A stretch of DNA of 49,851 nt from Lachnospiraceae bacterium UBA3316 (GCA_002361955.1 DESK01000050.1:29397-79247), one strand, 5' to 3'; numbered from the stretch's first letter, positions 40,628 through 48,417 are shown. Notes: generated from the letters alone by a model not told the origin. A program made the numbers and translations.

Positions 40628-40639
40628 AAAGAAAGAAGA

Positions 40640-40671
40640 AGGGCGGAAGTCTGTGACCTCCGCCCTATTTT
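40640..40671 (+). terminator. Rho-independent terminator after groEL
   Basis: AGGGCGGA (40640-40647) pairs with TCCGCCCT (40659-40666), followed by ATTTTG. This ends the groE operon. Confidence 0.8.
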
Positions 40672-40685
40672 GCTATATGATAGCA

Positions 40686-40740
40686 GGGTCAAGAGGTCAT
40701 GCGTTTCATGCTTGCATGAAAAAGCATGACCTCTTGACCC
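40686..40740 (+). repeat. Long perfect hairpin sharing its apex with the structured repeat family
   Basis: GGGTCAAGAGGTCATGC (40686-40702) pairs perfectly with GCATGACCTCTTGACCC (40724-40740). Inside the loop, TTTCATGC pairs with GCATGAAA around TT, so the whole is a two-part hairpin. The apex CATGCTTGCATG is identical to that of repeat copies A and B. CTATATGATA and TATCATAG flanks extend the pairing. It sits between the groEL terminator and the next gene; no T tract follows. Confidence 0.8.
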
Positions 40741-40815
40741 GTATCATAGTTGGAGGCAAAGGTTTTTGCCTTCAGCAGCATTATATAAAGAGCGGAAAGC
40801 CGCCGGGAGGAAATC

Positions 40816-41493
40816 ATGGATGGAAAAACACGCAGGGAATCCATGCGGGAGGGACGGGAAAAGTTCGGCAAGCTGTCCTTTAAGGAAAAGCTGGGATATC
40901 TCTGGGATTATTATAAATGGGTGCCGGCCCTTGTTGTGGTGCTGGCTGTGGTCATCGCCATCGGCGTCCATGTGGCGAAGGATTCCCGAAAGGAAACGGT
41001 TCTGTCAGCCGCCATCATCAACGGGATCAAGAATGAGGGAAATGAAGGGCTGAAGCTTTCAGAGGGATTTGCGGAGTATATCGGACTGGACCCGAAGACA
41101 CAGAGCCTTTCCATGGATGACACGTATCTGATCAAGCTCGCGGATGGGGATCAGGTTACCGTCGCCTGCCAGACAAAGCTGATGGCTGCGATCCAGGGGG
41201 AAACCCTGGATTTGATGGTGATGCCGGAGGATATATACAGAAACTATCTGGCGTCAGGGGCGATTGTCAGGCTGGATGAGGCGCTGGACGGGGAGTTTCT
41301 GGAGGAAGAAAAGGAGCGCTGGCAGATGGACAGACGGGGGGAGGATACAGAGGACGGCCTTTATGCCCTGAGGGTGACGGGCAGCAAGAAGCTGGAGCCT
41401 CTCTACGGAAGCCAGGAGGTCTATGCGGCTGTTCCCGCAGGCGCCGGGCACAGGGAAGCCATGGAAGAGTTCCTTAAATATCTGCTCCACTGA
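40816..41493 (+). CDS. Membrane-anchored protein of unknown function
   Basis: The 225-residue protein has a basic, cytoplasmic N-terminal stretch (MDGKTRRESMREGREKFGKLSFKEKLGYLWDYYKWVP), one transmembrane helix (about 37-55) and an extracellular domain of about 165 residues. This domain, with LDLMVMPEDIYRNYLASGAIVRLDEAL and EVYAAVPAGAGHREAMEEFLKYLL, is faintly like extracellular solute-binding proteins, but I cannot place it in a family. No catalytic motif was seen. GGGAGGAAATC precedes the ATG. It ends before a separate promoter for the next gene. Confidence 0.7.
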   Translation: MDGKTRRESMREGREKFGKLSFKEKLGYLWDYYKWVPALVVVLAVVIAIGVHVAKDSRKETVLSAAIINGIKNEGNEGLKLSEGFAEYIGLDPKTQSLSMDDTYLIKLADGDQVTVACQTKLMAAIQGETLDLMVMPEDIYRNYLASGAIVRLDEALDGEFLEEEKERWQMDRRGEDTEDGLYALRVTGSKKLEPLYGSQEVYAAVPAGAGHREAMEEFLKYLLH

Positions 41494-41523
41494 CGGGAAG
41501 TGCGGGGGCTTGCGATTTTGGAC

Positions 41524-41552
41524 TTTTCAGGGAGCGGAAACTGCGCTATACT
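41524..41552 (+). promoter_or_regulatory. Promoter of the small membrane protein gene
   Basis: TTTTCA (41524-41529), a 17-base spacer and TATACT (41547-41552), about 115 bases before the ATG. The -35 is weak. The leader contains GCAAACGAAGTGAA, reminiscent of the loop of the small palindromic repeat. Confidence 0.5.
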
Positions 41553-41665
41553 GATAAAAACGGGCGAAGCTGCTGCCGCAAACGAAGTGAAAGGTCTGTC
41601 GTCTGGCCAGCTTGTCTCAGGAACCATATGCCGGAACGTTCCGGCAGGAGAATAGGAGGAACACT

Positions 41666-42169
41666 ATGAGTGATATGTACAGGGAGCTGCTCGTAAAAAG
41701 AGAGCCCCAGACATCAGACAGGCTTTACAAGGTGGGGTTGATCCTGCTGACAGCCCTGGCGGCCGCGGCCGTGCTGTTTACGCCCTGGGCCATTCTTGTC
41801 CTGACGGCCGTGTGCGTGTTTGATTATTTTAAATTCCCTACGTTCAAGCTGGAATACGAATACCTGTATGTGAATGGGGAACTGGATATCGACAAGATCT
41901 TTTCCGGAAAATCCAGGAAGAAGGCGGCCAGCTACAACATTGCGGATCATATGGAGCTTGTGGCTCCCTGGGATTCCCATGAGATGGATTACTACAGAAA
42001 GGGCTTCCAGGGGAAGCTTGTGGATTTTTCTTCCGGCAGGCCGGAGGGGAAGCCTTACGCTATGGTATACGGCGGAGAAAAGGGCATGGAGATCGTTCTT
42101 TTTGAGCCCGATGAGGCCATGCTGGCCGATATGCAGAGAATTGCGCCCAGGAAGGTTCATATCTCATAA
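41666..42169 (+). CDS. Two-helix membrane protein with a PH-like cytoplasmic domain, function unknown
   Basis: The 167-residue protein begins MSDMYRELLVKREPQTSDRL, has one long or two short hydrophobic helices (about 22-50), and then a soluble domain: LEYEYLYVNGELDIDKIFSGKSRKKAASYNIADHMELVAPWDS. That pattern is like bacterial PH-domain membrane proteins; I believe it belongs to a small Lachnospiraceae family of unknown function (DUF6106-like) but cannot confirm it here. AATAGGAGGAACACT precedes the chosen ATG. Confidence 0.75.
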   Translation: MSDMYRELLVKREPQTSDRLYKVGLILLTALAAAAVLFTPWAILVLTAVCVFDYFKFPTFKLEYEYLYVNGELDIDKIFSGKSRKKAASYNIADHMELVAPWDSHEMDYYRKGFQGKLVDFSSGRPEGKPYAMVYGGEKGMEIVLFEPDEAMLADMQRIAPRKVHIS

Positions 42170-42219
42170 AACGGTAAAAACAGCTGTGACCTTACGGCCC
42201 CCAGGAGGATGAATGGGCG

Positions 42220-42241
42220 GCGGTTCAGATATCTGAACCGC
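42220..42241 (+). other. Perfect 22-base palindrome upstream of guaB
   Basis: GCGGTTCAGAT and ATCTGAACCGC form a perfect dyad with no spacer. It lies 30 bases upstream of the guaB -35. It may be a regulator's operator or, as RNA, a hairpin ending the previous transcript; no T tract follows. Confidence 0.7.
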
Positions 42242-42271
42242 TGCGATTATGGCACGAAAAAAAATATCGGG

Positions 42272-42300
42272 TTGACAGGTGTTTGCGAATTTGCTAAACT
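42272..42300 (+). promoter_or_regulatory. guaB promoter
   Basis: Consensus TTGACA (42272-42277), a 17-base spacer ending TTGC, and TAAACT (42295-42300). Confidence 0.83.
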
Positions 42301-42381
42301 AAGGAAACTTAGGAACAAAACGGCTGTTGAACGGCTGTGGAACTATTAACAAAGAACTTTACAGAAAGCGAGGATATGGAA

Positions 42382-43836
42382 ATGGGTAGTATTATTGGTG
42401 AAGGCATTACCTTTGACGATGTGCTCTTAGTACCGGCATACTCGGAGGTAATACCAAATCAGGTGGATTTGTCGACGAAGCTGACAAAGACAGTGAAATT
42501 GAATATACCGATGATGAGCGCAGGTATGGATACAGTTACAGAGCATCGCATGGCGATTGCCATGGCAAGGCAGGGCGGCATCGGTATCATCCATAAGAAT
42601 ATGTCGATTGAGGCGCAGGCCGAAGAGGTGGACAAGGTAAAGCGTTCAGAGAACGGCGTTATTACAGACCCATTTTTCTTATCACCGGAACATACACTGG
42701 CAGACGCCAATGAGCTGATGAGCAAGTTCCGTATTTCAGGCGTGCCGATTACAGAGAACGGTAAGCTGGTAGGCATTATCACAAACAGGGATTTAAAATT
42801 CGAGGAAGATTTCACCAGACCGATCAAGGAGTGCATGACTTCTGAGGAACTGGTAACCGCCAAGGTGGGCATCACCCTGGAGGGAGCAAAGAAGATCCTG
42901 GCAAAGGCCAGAAAAGAGAAGCTTCCGATCGTGGACGAGGAGAACAACTTAAAGGGGCTTATCACCATCAAAGATATTGAGAAGCAGATCAAGTATCCCC
43001 TGTCCGCCAAGGACGCACAGGGCAGACTGCTCTGCGGCGCGGCAGTAGGTATTACAGCCAATGTTCTGGATCGCGTGGCAGCTCTTGTGAAGGCAAATGT
43101 AGACGTGGTGGTTCTGGACTCTGCCCACGGCCATTCCGCCAATGTCATCCGCTGCGTGAAGATGATCAAAGAGAATTATCCGAATCTTCCGGTGATCGCC
43201 GGAAACGTGGCCACAGCAGAGGCCACCAAGGCGCTGATTGAGGCCGGCGTAGATGCCGTTAAGGTGGGAATCGGACCAGGCTCTATCTGTACGACACGTG
43301 TGGTGGCAGGTATCGGCGTACCGCAGATTACAGCTATTATGGACTGCTACAGCATGGCCAAAGAGTACGATATCCCGATCATCGCAGACGGCGGTATCAA
43401 GTACTCCGGCGATATGACAAAGGCAATCGCGGCCGGCGCGAATGTGTGCATGATGGGAAGCATGTTTGCAGGCTGTGACGAGAGCCCGGGATCCTTTGAA
43501 CTGTACCAGGGAAGAAAATATAAGGTATACAGAGGAATGGGATCGATTGCCGCTATGGAGAATGGAAGTAAGGATCGCTATTTCCAGACGGACGCGAAAA
43601 AACTGGTGCCGGAAGGCGTAGAGGGCCGCGTAGCCTACAAGGGAAGCGTAGAGGATACGGTTTTCCAGCTTATGGGAGGTCTTCGCTCCGGTATGGGATA
43701 CTGTGGAGCACCCGATGTGGAGACTCTGAAGAAGACGGGAAGATTTGTAAAGATCTCAGCCGCATCCCTCAAGGAGTCACATCCCCACGATATACATATT
43801 ACAAAAGAAGCGCCGAACTACAGCATAGACGCGTAG
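42382..43836 (+). CDS. guaB: Inosine-5'-monophosphate dehydrogenase
   Basis: GuaB oxidises IMP to XMP with NAD, the committed step to GMP. The 484-residue protein starts GSIIGEGITFDDVLLVPAYSEVIP, carries two CBS domains (ITNRDLKFEEDFTRPI; KGLITIKDIEKQIKYP), then the barrel with VLDSAHGHSANVI, KVGIGPGSICTTRVVAG holding catalytic Cys303, and IADGGIKYSGDMTKAIAAGA. The flap has EGVEGRVAYKGSVED. I chose the ATG at 42382, eight bases after GAGG; ATG at 42376 or a GTG at 42337 is possible. Its product pathway connects with the IMP-forming genes 4 kb downstream. Confidence 0.97.
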   Translation: MGSIIGEGITFDDVLLVPAYSEVIPNQVDLSTKLTKTVKLNIPMMSAGMDTVTEHRMAIAMARQGGIGIIHKNMSIEAQAEEVDKVKRSENGVITDPFFLSPEHTLADANELMSKFRISGVPITENGKLVGIITNRDLKFEEDFTRPIKECMTSEELVTAKVGITLEGAKKILAKARKEKLPIVDEENNLKGLITIKDIEKQIKYPLSAKDAQGRLLCGAAVGITANVLDRVAALVKANVDVVVLDSAHGHSANVIRCVKMIKENYPNLPVIAGNVATAEATKALIEAGVDAVKVGIGPGSICTTRVVAGIGVPQITAIMDCYSMAKEYDIPIIADGGIKYSGDMTKAIAAGANVCMMGSMFAGCDESPGSFELYQGRKYKVYRGMGSIAAMENGSKDRYFQTDAKKLVPEGVEGRVAYKGSVEDTVFQLMGGLRSGMGYCGAPDVETLKKTGRFVKISAASLKESHPHDIHITKEAPNYSIDA

Positions 43837-43841
43837 GATAC

Positions 43842-43871
43842 AGGGGGACAGGCTATCGCCTGTCCCCCTTT
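43842..43871 (+). terminator. Rho-independent terminator after guaB
   Basis: GGGGGACAGGC (43843-43853) pairs with GCCTGTCCCCC (43858-43868) around TATC, followed by TTT. Confidence 0.85.
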
Positions 43872-43917
43872 CAGGTAGAAGGGAGAACAGACAAAAGAGG
43901 AAAGGAGACGGGAAGGG

Positions 43918-44640
43918 ATGGAGACAGAGAACAGACTGTCGGAAAGAAGGCACAGTCTTTCCCGGGAGCGGAGGAAACGCCAGATCGTAAGGAGAATAAC
44001 GTTTGGCGGCGGGGCAGCTGTCCTGATTGTCCTGGCAGTTTTTTTGTTTTCGCGGTTCCGGGGAGGAAGGCTTTTCCCGGCGGCGGTCAGGAATTACGGG
44101 GCCTATGATATCGGGAATCCCACCAAGCAGGTGGAAAGGCCCGAGCTGGATGTGCAGCTTCTGACTGTGAATGAGTATTCCAGGCCGGGGACGGCTACGG
44201 AGAAGATCAGAAGCGTGGTAGTGCATTACACGGCAAACCCGGGATCGACAGCCCAGAATAACAGGGACTATTTTGAAAATCTGAAGGATACCCATGACAC
44301 CAAGGTGAGCAGCAACTTTATCGTGGGGCTAGACGGGGAGATCATCCAATGTGTGCCTACGGCGGAGATGGCCTACGCTTCCAACAGCAGGAACATTGAC
44401 AGCGTGTCCATCGAGTGCTGCCATCCCGATGAGACGGGAAAGTTCAACAAAAAAACCTACCAGTCGCTGGTGGAGCTGGTATCCTTTCTGTGCGGTAAGT
44501 TTGATCTGGGGATGGACGACATTATCCGCCATTACGATGTGACAGGGAAGCTTTGCCCTAAGTATTTTGTGGAGCATGAGGATGCCTGGGAGGGCTTTAA
44601 GGCCGATGTGGCCAAATATATTCAGGAGAATGGAAAATAA
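43918..44640 (+). CDS. Membrane-anchored N-acetylmuramoyl-L-alanine amidase (Amidase_2)
   Basis: Peptidoglycan amidase of the T7-lysozyme/PGRP fold, cleaving the MurNAc-L-Ala bond. The 240-residue protein has a very basic N-terminus, one transmembrane helix (about 27-45) and the extracellular catalytic domain. VVHYTANPG gives zinc ligand H103; SSNFIVGLDGEIIQCVP and SVSIECCHPDETGKFN follow; RHYDVTGKLCPKYF provides H205, K211 and C213. All three zinc ligands are present. A GGAGACGGGAAGG site precedes the ATG. The next gene starts on the base after the stop. Confidence 0.92.
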   Translation: METENRLSERRHSLSRERRKRQIVRRITFGGGAAVLIVLAVFLFSRFRGGRLFPAAVRNYGAYDIGNPTKQVERPELDVQLLTVNEYSRPGTATEKIRSVVVHYTANPGSTAQNNRDYFENLKDTHDTKVSSNFIVGLDGEIIQCVPTAEMAYASNSRNIDSVSIECCHPDETGKFNKKTYQSLVELVSFLCGKFDLGMDDIIRHYDVTGKLCPKYFVEHEDAWEGFKADVAKYIQENGK

Positions 44641-46131
44641 ATGGTAAGAGAATTATATGAAAACCTCTGCATGGGCCGCGAGGTAAGGCAGAGCCTGATC
44701 GCCCTGAAGCAGGAACTGAAGGAAGAGCAGGCAAAGCGCTCCTTTGCTTATCTGCTGGGGGGAGACTACCGCAGGATCGCGGCTCTGCTGAAAGATGAGG
44801 ATCCCAAGGTACGAAAGAACGCGGCCCTGATTCTGGGGGAGATGGAGTGCGAGGATATGCTTCCAAAGCTCTGGGAGGCCTATGGGAAGGAAAGCCAGCT
44901 TTTTGTCCGCCCGGACTATTTAAAGGCGATGGCTGCCTATGACTGCAGGGAATATCTTCCCGCATTGAAAAGGAGAAAGACAGAGCTTCTGGAAGAAGGG
45001 GGAGAGGGCAGCGACGCAAAGCACCGAAAGGCGGAGCTTGCGGCCTTACGGGCGCTGCTTTCCGGCTATGAAAAGGAGAGGCACCACAGGTTTTTGGGCC
45101 TGGCCGGGGAGACGGACGTGATCCTGCTCACAAACAGGGAGCACAGAGAAGTCACCAGGGAGCAGATCAAGGAAGGGGCGACAGCCCTTTTGGCCGGAGG
45201 CGTCCGGGTGCGCACCCGGCAGGTGGAGCCTTTGTTTGCCATCCGTACCTGGACAGAAATGCTCTTCCCTGTTCCGGGGATCCGTATTCTGCCGGAGGAG
45301 CCTGCGGAGGCGGCGAAAAAGCTTGCCGGTTCCGGGCTTTTGCGGTTTCTTTGGGGAAGCCATGAGGGGGACGGCCCGTTCTACTTCCGAGTGGAGGTAA
45401 GAGGAAAGCTTGGCCGGGATGAAAAAAATGCCTTTGTCAAAAAGTTTGGGACAGCGCTGGAGCGGGAGTCAGGCATGGCGCTGGTTAATTCCGCCTCGGA
45501 TTATGAGATTGAGCTGCGGCTTCTCTTGAAGAAGGACGGGGGATATGTGCCCCTGCTTAAATTGTATACCTTGAAGGACAGGAGATTTTCTTATAGAAAG
45601 CAGGTGCTGGCCTCCTCCATCCATCCGGCAAACGCGGCCCTTGTCATGCAGCTTTTGGAGCCCTTCCTGAAGGAGGGGGCGCAGGTACTGGATCCCTTCT
45701 GCGGTGTGGGAACAATGCTGGTGGAGCGGCAGAGGCTTCTTGGGGCAAACCCTCTCTATGGGATTGATATTTATCCGGAGGCCATCGAGAAGGCCAGGGA
45801 AAACGCGGAGGCCGCCGGCGTCAGGATCAATTTTATCAACAGGGATTTCCTCGATTTCCGGCATGAGTATCTGTTTGACGAACTGATTACAAACATGCCC
45901 TCCGTTACGGGGACGAAGGGCGCGGAGGAGATCGGGAATCTGTACAGGAGCTTCCTCGCAAGGCTGCCGGAGGTCCTGAAGCCTGCGGGCATTGCGGCTC
46001 TCTATACGACGGAAGAGGGGATGCTGCAAAAGGCCCTGAAGGACTGTGATTACCTGAAGACAGAGAAGCGCTGGACCATCCGGGAGAAGGAAGGGAGCGT
46101 GCTGTATCTGCTTCGGATGCGGGACTTTTGA
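44641..46131 (+). CDS. HEAT-like repeat plus THUMP-like RNA methyltransferase fusion
   Basis: The 496-residue protein has an N-terminal helical part resembling HEAT repeats (LLKDEDPKVRKNAALILGEMECEDMLPKLWEAY, about 45-130). A THUMP-like/FLD region (about 150-310) follows, and then a UPF0020-type methyltransferase: SYRKQVLASSIHPANAALVMQLL, motif I DPFCGVGTMLVER starting at residue 351, and a motif IV LITNMPSVTG in which the usual NPPY is TNMPS (N418-M419-P420). It probably methylates guanosine in tRNA or rRNA (Trm14/RlmL-like), but the substrate is unknown. It is coupled to the amidase stop. Its own stop codon lies in GGGACTTTTGACAC, a sequence belonging to the adjacent repeat. Confidence 0.8.
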   Translation: MVRELYENLCMGREVRQSLIALKQELKEEQAKRSFAYLLGGDYRRIAALLKDEDPKVRKNAALILGEMECEDMLPKLWEAYGKESQLFVRPDYLKAMAAYDCREYLPALKRRKTELLEEGGEGSDAKHRKAELAALRALLSGYEKERHHRFLGLAGETDVILLTNREHREVTREQIKEGATALLAGGVRVRTRQVEPLFAIRTWTEMLFPVPGIRILPEEPAEAAKKLAGSGLLRFLWGSHEGDGPFYFRVEVRGKLGRDEKNAFVKKFGTALERESGMALVNSASDYEIELRLLLKKDGGYVPLLKLYTLKDRRFSYRKQVLASSIHPANAALVMQLLEPFLKEGAQVLDPFCGVGTMLVERQRLLGANPLYGIDIYPEAIEKARENAEAAGVRINFINRDFLDFRHEYLFDELITNMPSVTGTKGAEEIGNLYRSFLARLPEVLKPAGIAALYTTEEGMLQKALKDCDYLKTEKRWTIREKEGSVLYLLRMRDF

Positions 46132-46140
46132 CACTGAAAC

Positions 46141-46309
46141 CTGGTTTACGGATTGTTCCGCGCGCAGCGCTCCCACAATCCTACCGGAAATTCGGAATCC
46201 GCGGGGCCCCTGCCCCCCTTCTTCCTCATTTCCGGGCGTGTCATAAAGTCCCACATCCCCTGCCATGCAAGCATGGCGTGAATGTGGGACTTTTGACACT
46301 TAAACCATA
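46141..46309 (-). repeat. Structured interspersed repeat, copy B (three stem-loops, inverted relative to copy A)
   Basis: Its reverse complement aligns along its full length with 15162-15329, with scattered substitutions. SL1 has a longer stem here (AGTCCCACAT/ATGTGGGACT and GCCATGC-TT-GCATGGC). SL2 is CCCGGAAAT/ATTTCCGG, and SL3 is GGATTG/CAATCC. Stem bases that differ from copy A are exchanged in pairs. GGGACTTTTGACACTGAAACC at 46121-46141 and a copy with one mismatch at 46286-46306 form a direct repeat at its two ends. Confidence 0.88.
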
Positions 46310-46313
46310 AAAT

Positions 46314-46341
46314 TTGCTCTTGCAAAATGGATAGGTATAGT
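46314..46341 (+). promoter_or_regulatory. Probable promoter of the ZTP riboswitch-purine unit
   Basis: TTGCTC (46314-46319), a 16-base spacer and TATAGT (46336-46341), just upstream of the aptamer. The -35 is imperfect. It abuts repeat copy B. Confidence 0.58.
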
Positions 46342-46356
46342 GTAAGATGTCCATAA

Positions 46357-46464
46357 CGGTTGTACGACTGGCGGAGCAGTAGGAGTACCTACAGGGAGTA
46401 CAACGAAAATGATGCCGACCGCCTGGGCGACCACTTGAGAATAGGGTCCTCAGGCGGTCTTTTT
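46357..46464 (+). ncRNA. ZTP riboswitch (pfl motif) with expression-platform terminator
   Basis: ZTP riboswitches bind AICAR mono- or triphosphate (ZMP/ZTP), which builds up when 10-formyl-tetrahydrofolate is short. P1 is GTTGTAC (46359-46365) with GTACAAC (46398-46404), enclosing GACTGGCGGA and GTAGGAGTACCTAC. The conserved core GCCGACCGCCTGGGC is at 46414-46428. GACCGCCTG (46417-46425) can instead pair with CAGGCGGTC (46451-46459), followed by TTTTT, to make a terminator. Ligand binding would block that terminator, so this is an ON switch. It precedes the genes that consume ZMP. Confidence 0.92.
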
Positions 46465-46486
46465 AACGCGAGAAAGGAGAGTATTC

Positions 46487-47200
46487 ATGGAAAAAATTTC
46501 AATGGAGCAGGAATTGAAAAGCAATGCTTATCCCGGAAGAGGAATTGTGATCGGAAAGTCAGCAGATGGAACGAAGGCTGTGACGGCTTATTTTATTATG
46601 GGAAGAAGTGAAAACAGCCGGAACAGGGTGTTTGTGACAGAAGGACAGGGGATACGTACACAGGCCTTTGATCCCTCGAAGCTCACAGATCCCAGCCTGA
46701 TTATCTACGCCCCGGTGCGTGTTCTGGGAAACAAGACGATCGTTACCAACGGCGATCAGACGGATACCATCTATGAGGGAATGGATAAGCAGATGACTTT
46801 TGAACAGAGCCTCAGAAGCCGCGAGTTTGAGCCGGATGCCCCCAACTACACCCCCAGGATCTCCGGTATCATGCATGTGGAGGGCGGAAATTATAATTAC
46901 GCTCTTTCCATCTTAAAGAGCGCCGACGGAAACCCGGATTCCTGCCGCCGTTACACCTTTGCCTATGAAAATCCCGTGAACGGGGAAGGCCATTTTATCC
47001 ACACCTACAAATGCGACGGAAATCCGCTGCCCAGTTTTGAGGGCGAGCCAAAGCGCGTGGAGATCCCCGATGATATGGAGGCTTTTGCGCAGCTTCTCTG
47101 GAACAGCCTGAACGAGGAGAACAAGGTATCTCTTTTTGTTCGCTATATTGATATTGCCACAGGCGCCAGTGAGACAAAGATTATAAATAAAAATCAGTAG
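46487..47200 (+). CDS. IMP cyclohydrolase (PurO-like, stand-alone)
   Basis: The 237-residue protein matches the stand-alone IMP cyclohydrolase family (PurO-like): YPGRGIVIGKSADGTKAVTAYFIMGRSENSRNRVF at the N-terminus, APNYTPRISGIM, then RYTFAYENPVNGEGHFIHTYKCDG and LFVRYIDIATG. It would close FAICAR to IMP, the last purine step. In most bacteria this activity is fused to AICAR transformylase in PurH; here the two are separate genes. GAAAGGAGAGTATTC precedes the ATG; it lies 22 bases after the riboswitch terminator T tract. Confidence 0.88.
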   Translation: MEKISMEQELKSNAYPGRGIVIGKSADGTKAVTAYFIMGRSENSRNRVFVTEGQGIRTQAFDPSKLTDPSLIIYAPVRVLGNKTIVTNGDQTDTIYEGMDKQMTFEQSLRSREFEPDAPNYTPRISGIMHVEGGNYNYALSILKSADGNPDSCRRYTFAYENPVNGEGHFIHTYKCDGNPLPSFEGEPKRVEIPDDMEAFAQLLWNSLNEENKVSLFVRYIDIATGASETKIINKNQ

Positions 47201-47213
47201 GAGGATGATCGTA

Positions 47214-48392
47214 ATGAAAGAACTGCAGTTAAAGTACGGATGCAACCCCAACCAGAAGCCGTCCAGGATCTATATGGGCGATGACAGTGAGCTTCCCATT
47301 AAGGTTCTGATGGGAAAACCGGGATATATCAATTTCCTGGACGCGTTTAACGGATGGCAGCTTGTGCGCGAGCTGAAAGCGGCTACCGGCCTTCCGGCAG
47401 CTACCTCTTTTAAACACGTATCTCCCGCAGGAGCGGCCATTGGCCTTCCGCTGACAGAAACCCTGGCAAAGATCTACTGGGTGGATGATATGGGAGAGCT
47501 GTCACCCCTGGCCTGCGCTTACGCAAGGGCGAGAGGAGCCGACAGAATGTCCTCCTTTGGAGACTTTATTGCCCTGTCGGATGTGTGTGACAAGGATACG
47601 GCAAGCCTGATCAAGCGCGAGGTGTCCGACGGCGTGATCGCTCCGGGCTACACCCAGGAGGCCCTGGAGATTCTGGCCCAGAAGAAAAACGGAAATTACA
47701 ATGTGATTCAGATCGATGAGAATTACCGGCCGAATCCGATCGAGCACAAGGAAGTTTTCGGCATCACCTTCGAGCAGGGCAGGCAGGAGCTTCCCATCGA
47801 CGACGCCCTGCTTTCCAATATCGTGACGGAAAATAAGGAGCTTCCGCCGGAGGCTGTCCGTGACCTGAAGATTTCCCTGATCACCCTGAAATACACCCAG
47901 TCCAATTCCGTCTGCTTCGTAAAGGACGGCCAGGCGATCGGAATCGGCGCAGGCCAGCAGTCCAGGGTACACTGTACACGGCTGGCAGGCCAGAAGGCAG
48001 ATAACTGGCTGCTGCGTCAGTGCCCGAAGGTGATGAACCTGCCCTTTATCGATGGAATCCGCCGGGCGGACAGGGACAATGCCATCGACGTATACATCGG
48101 AGAGGAGTATATGGATGTGTTGGCCGACGGCGCATGGCAGAAGATCTTCAAGGAGAAGCCGGAGGTATTTACGAGAGAAGAGAAGCGCGCATGGCTGGAT
48201 CAGATGACAGGCGTGGTGCTGGGCTCCGACGCCTTCTTCCCCTTCAGCGATAATATTGAGCGGGCAAAGAAGAGCGGCGTGGCCTATATCGCAGAGCCGG
48301 GTGGTTCCGTCCGCGACGACGCGGTGATCGAGTGCTGCAATAAGTACGGCATGGTGATGGCGTTTACGGGAATCCGTCTCTTCCATCATTAA
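47214..48392 (+). CDS. Stand-alone AICAR transformylase (PurH C-terminal-type)
   Basis: The 392-residue protein corresponds to the formyltransferase half of PurH: LKYGCNPNQKPSRIY, GKPGYINFLDAFNGWQLVREL, FKHVSPAGAAIG with the catalytic pair K67-H68, KYTQSNSVCFVKDGQAIGIGAGQQSRVHCTRLAG, and SDAFFPFSDNIERAKKSGVAYIAEPGGSVRDD. It moves the formyl group of 10-formyl-tetrahydrofolate to AICAR. The cyclohydrolase domain is absent and encoded by the gene before it. AGGAGGATGATCGTA precedes the chosen ATG; an ATG at 47205 lies too close to the Shine-Dalgarno sequence. Confidence 0.93.
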   Translation: MKELQLKYGCNPNQKPSRIYMGDDSELPIKVLMGKPGYINFLDAFNGWQLVRELKAATGLPAATSFKHVSPAGAAIGLPLTETLAKIYWVDDMGELSPLACAYARARGADRMSSFGDFIALSDVCDKDTASLIKREVSDGVIAPGYTQEALEILAQKKNGNYNVIQIDENYRPNPIEHKEVFGITFEQGRQELPIDDALLSNIVTENKELPPEAVRDLKISLITLKYTQSNSVCFVKDGQAIGIGAGQQSRVHCTRLAGQKADNWLLRQCPKVMNLPFIDGIRRADRDNAIDVYIGEEYMDVLADGAWQKIFKEKPEVFTREEKRAWLDQMTGVVLGSDAFFPFSDNIERAKKSGVAYIAEPGGSVRDDAVIECCNKYGMVMAFTGIRLFHH

Positions 48393-48417
48393 GCCAGGGT
48401 TTTGTTTACAAAAACAT

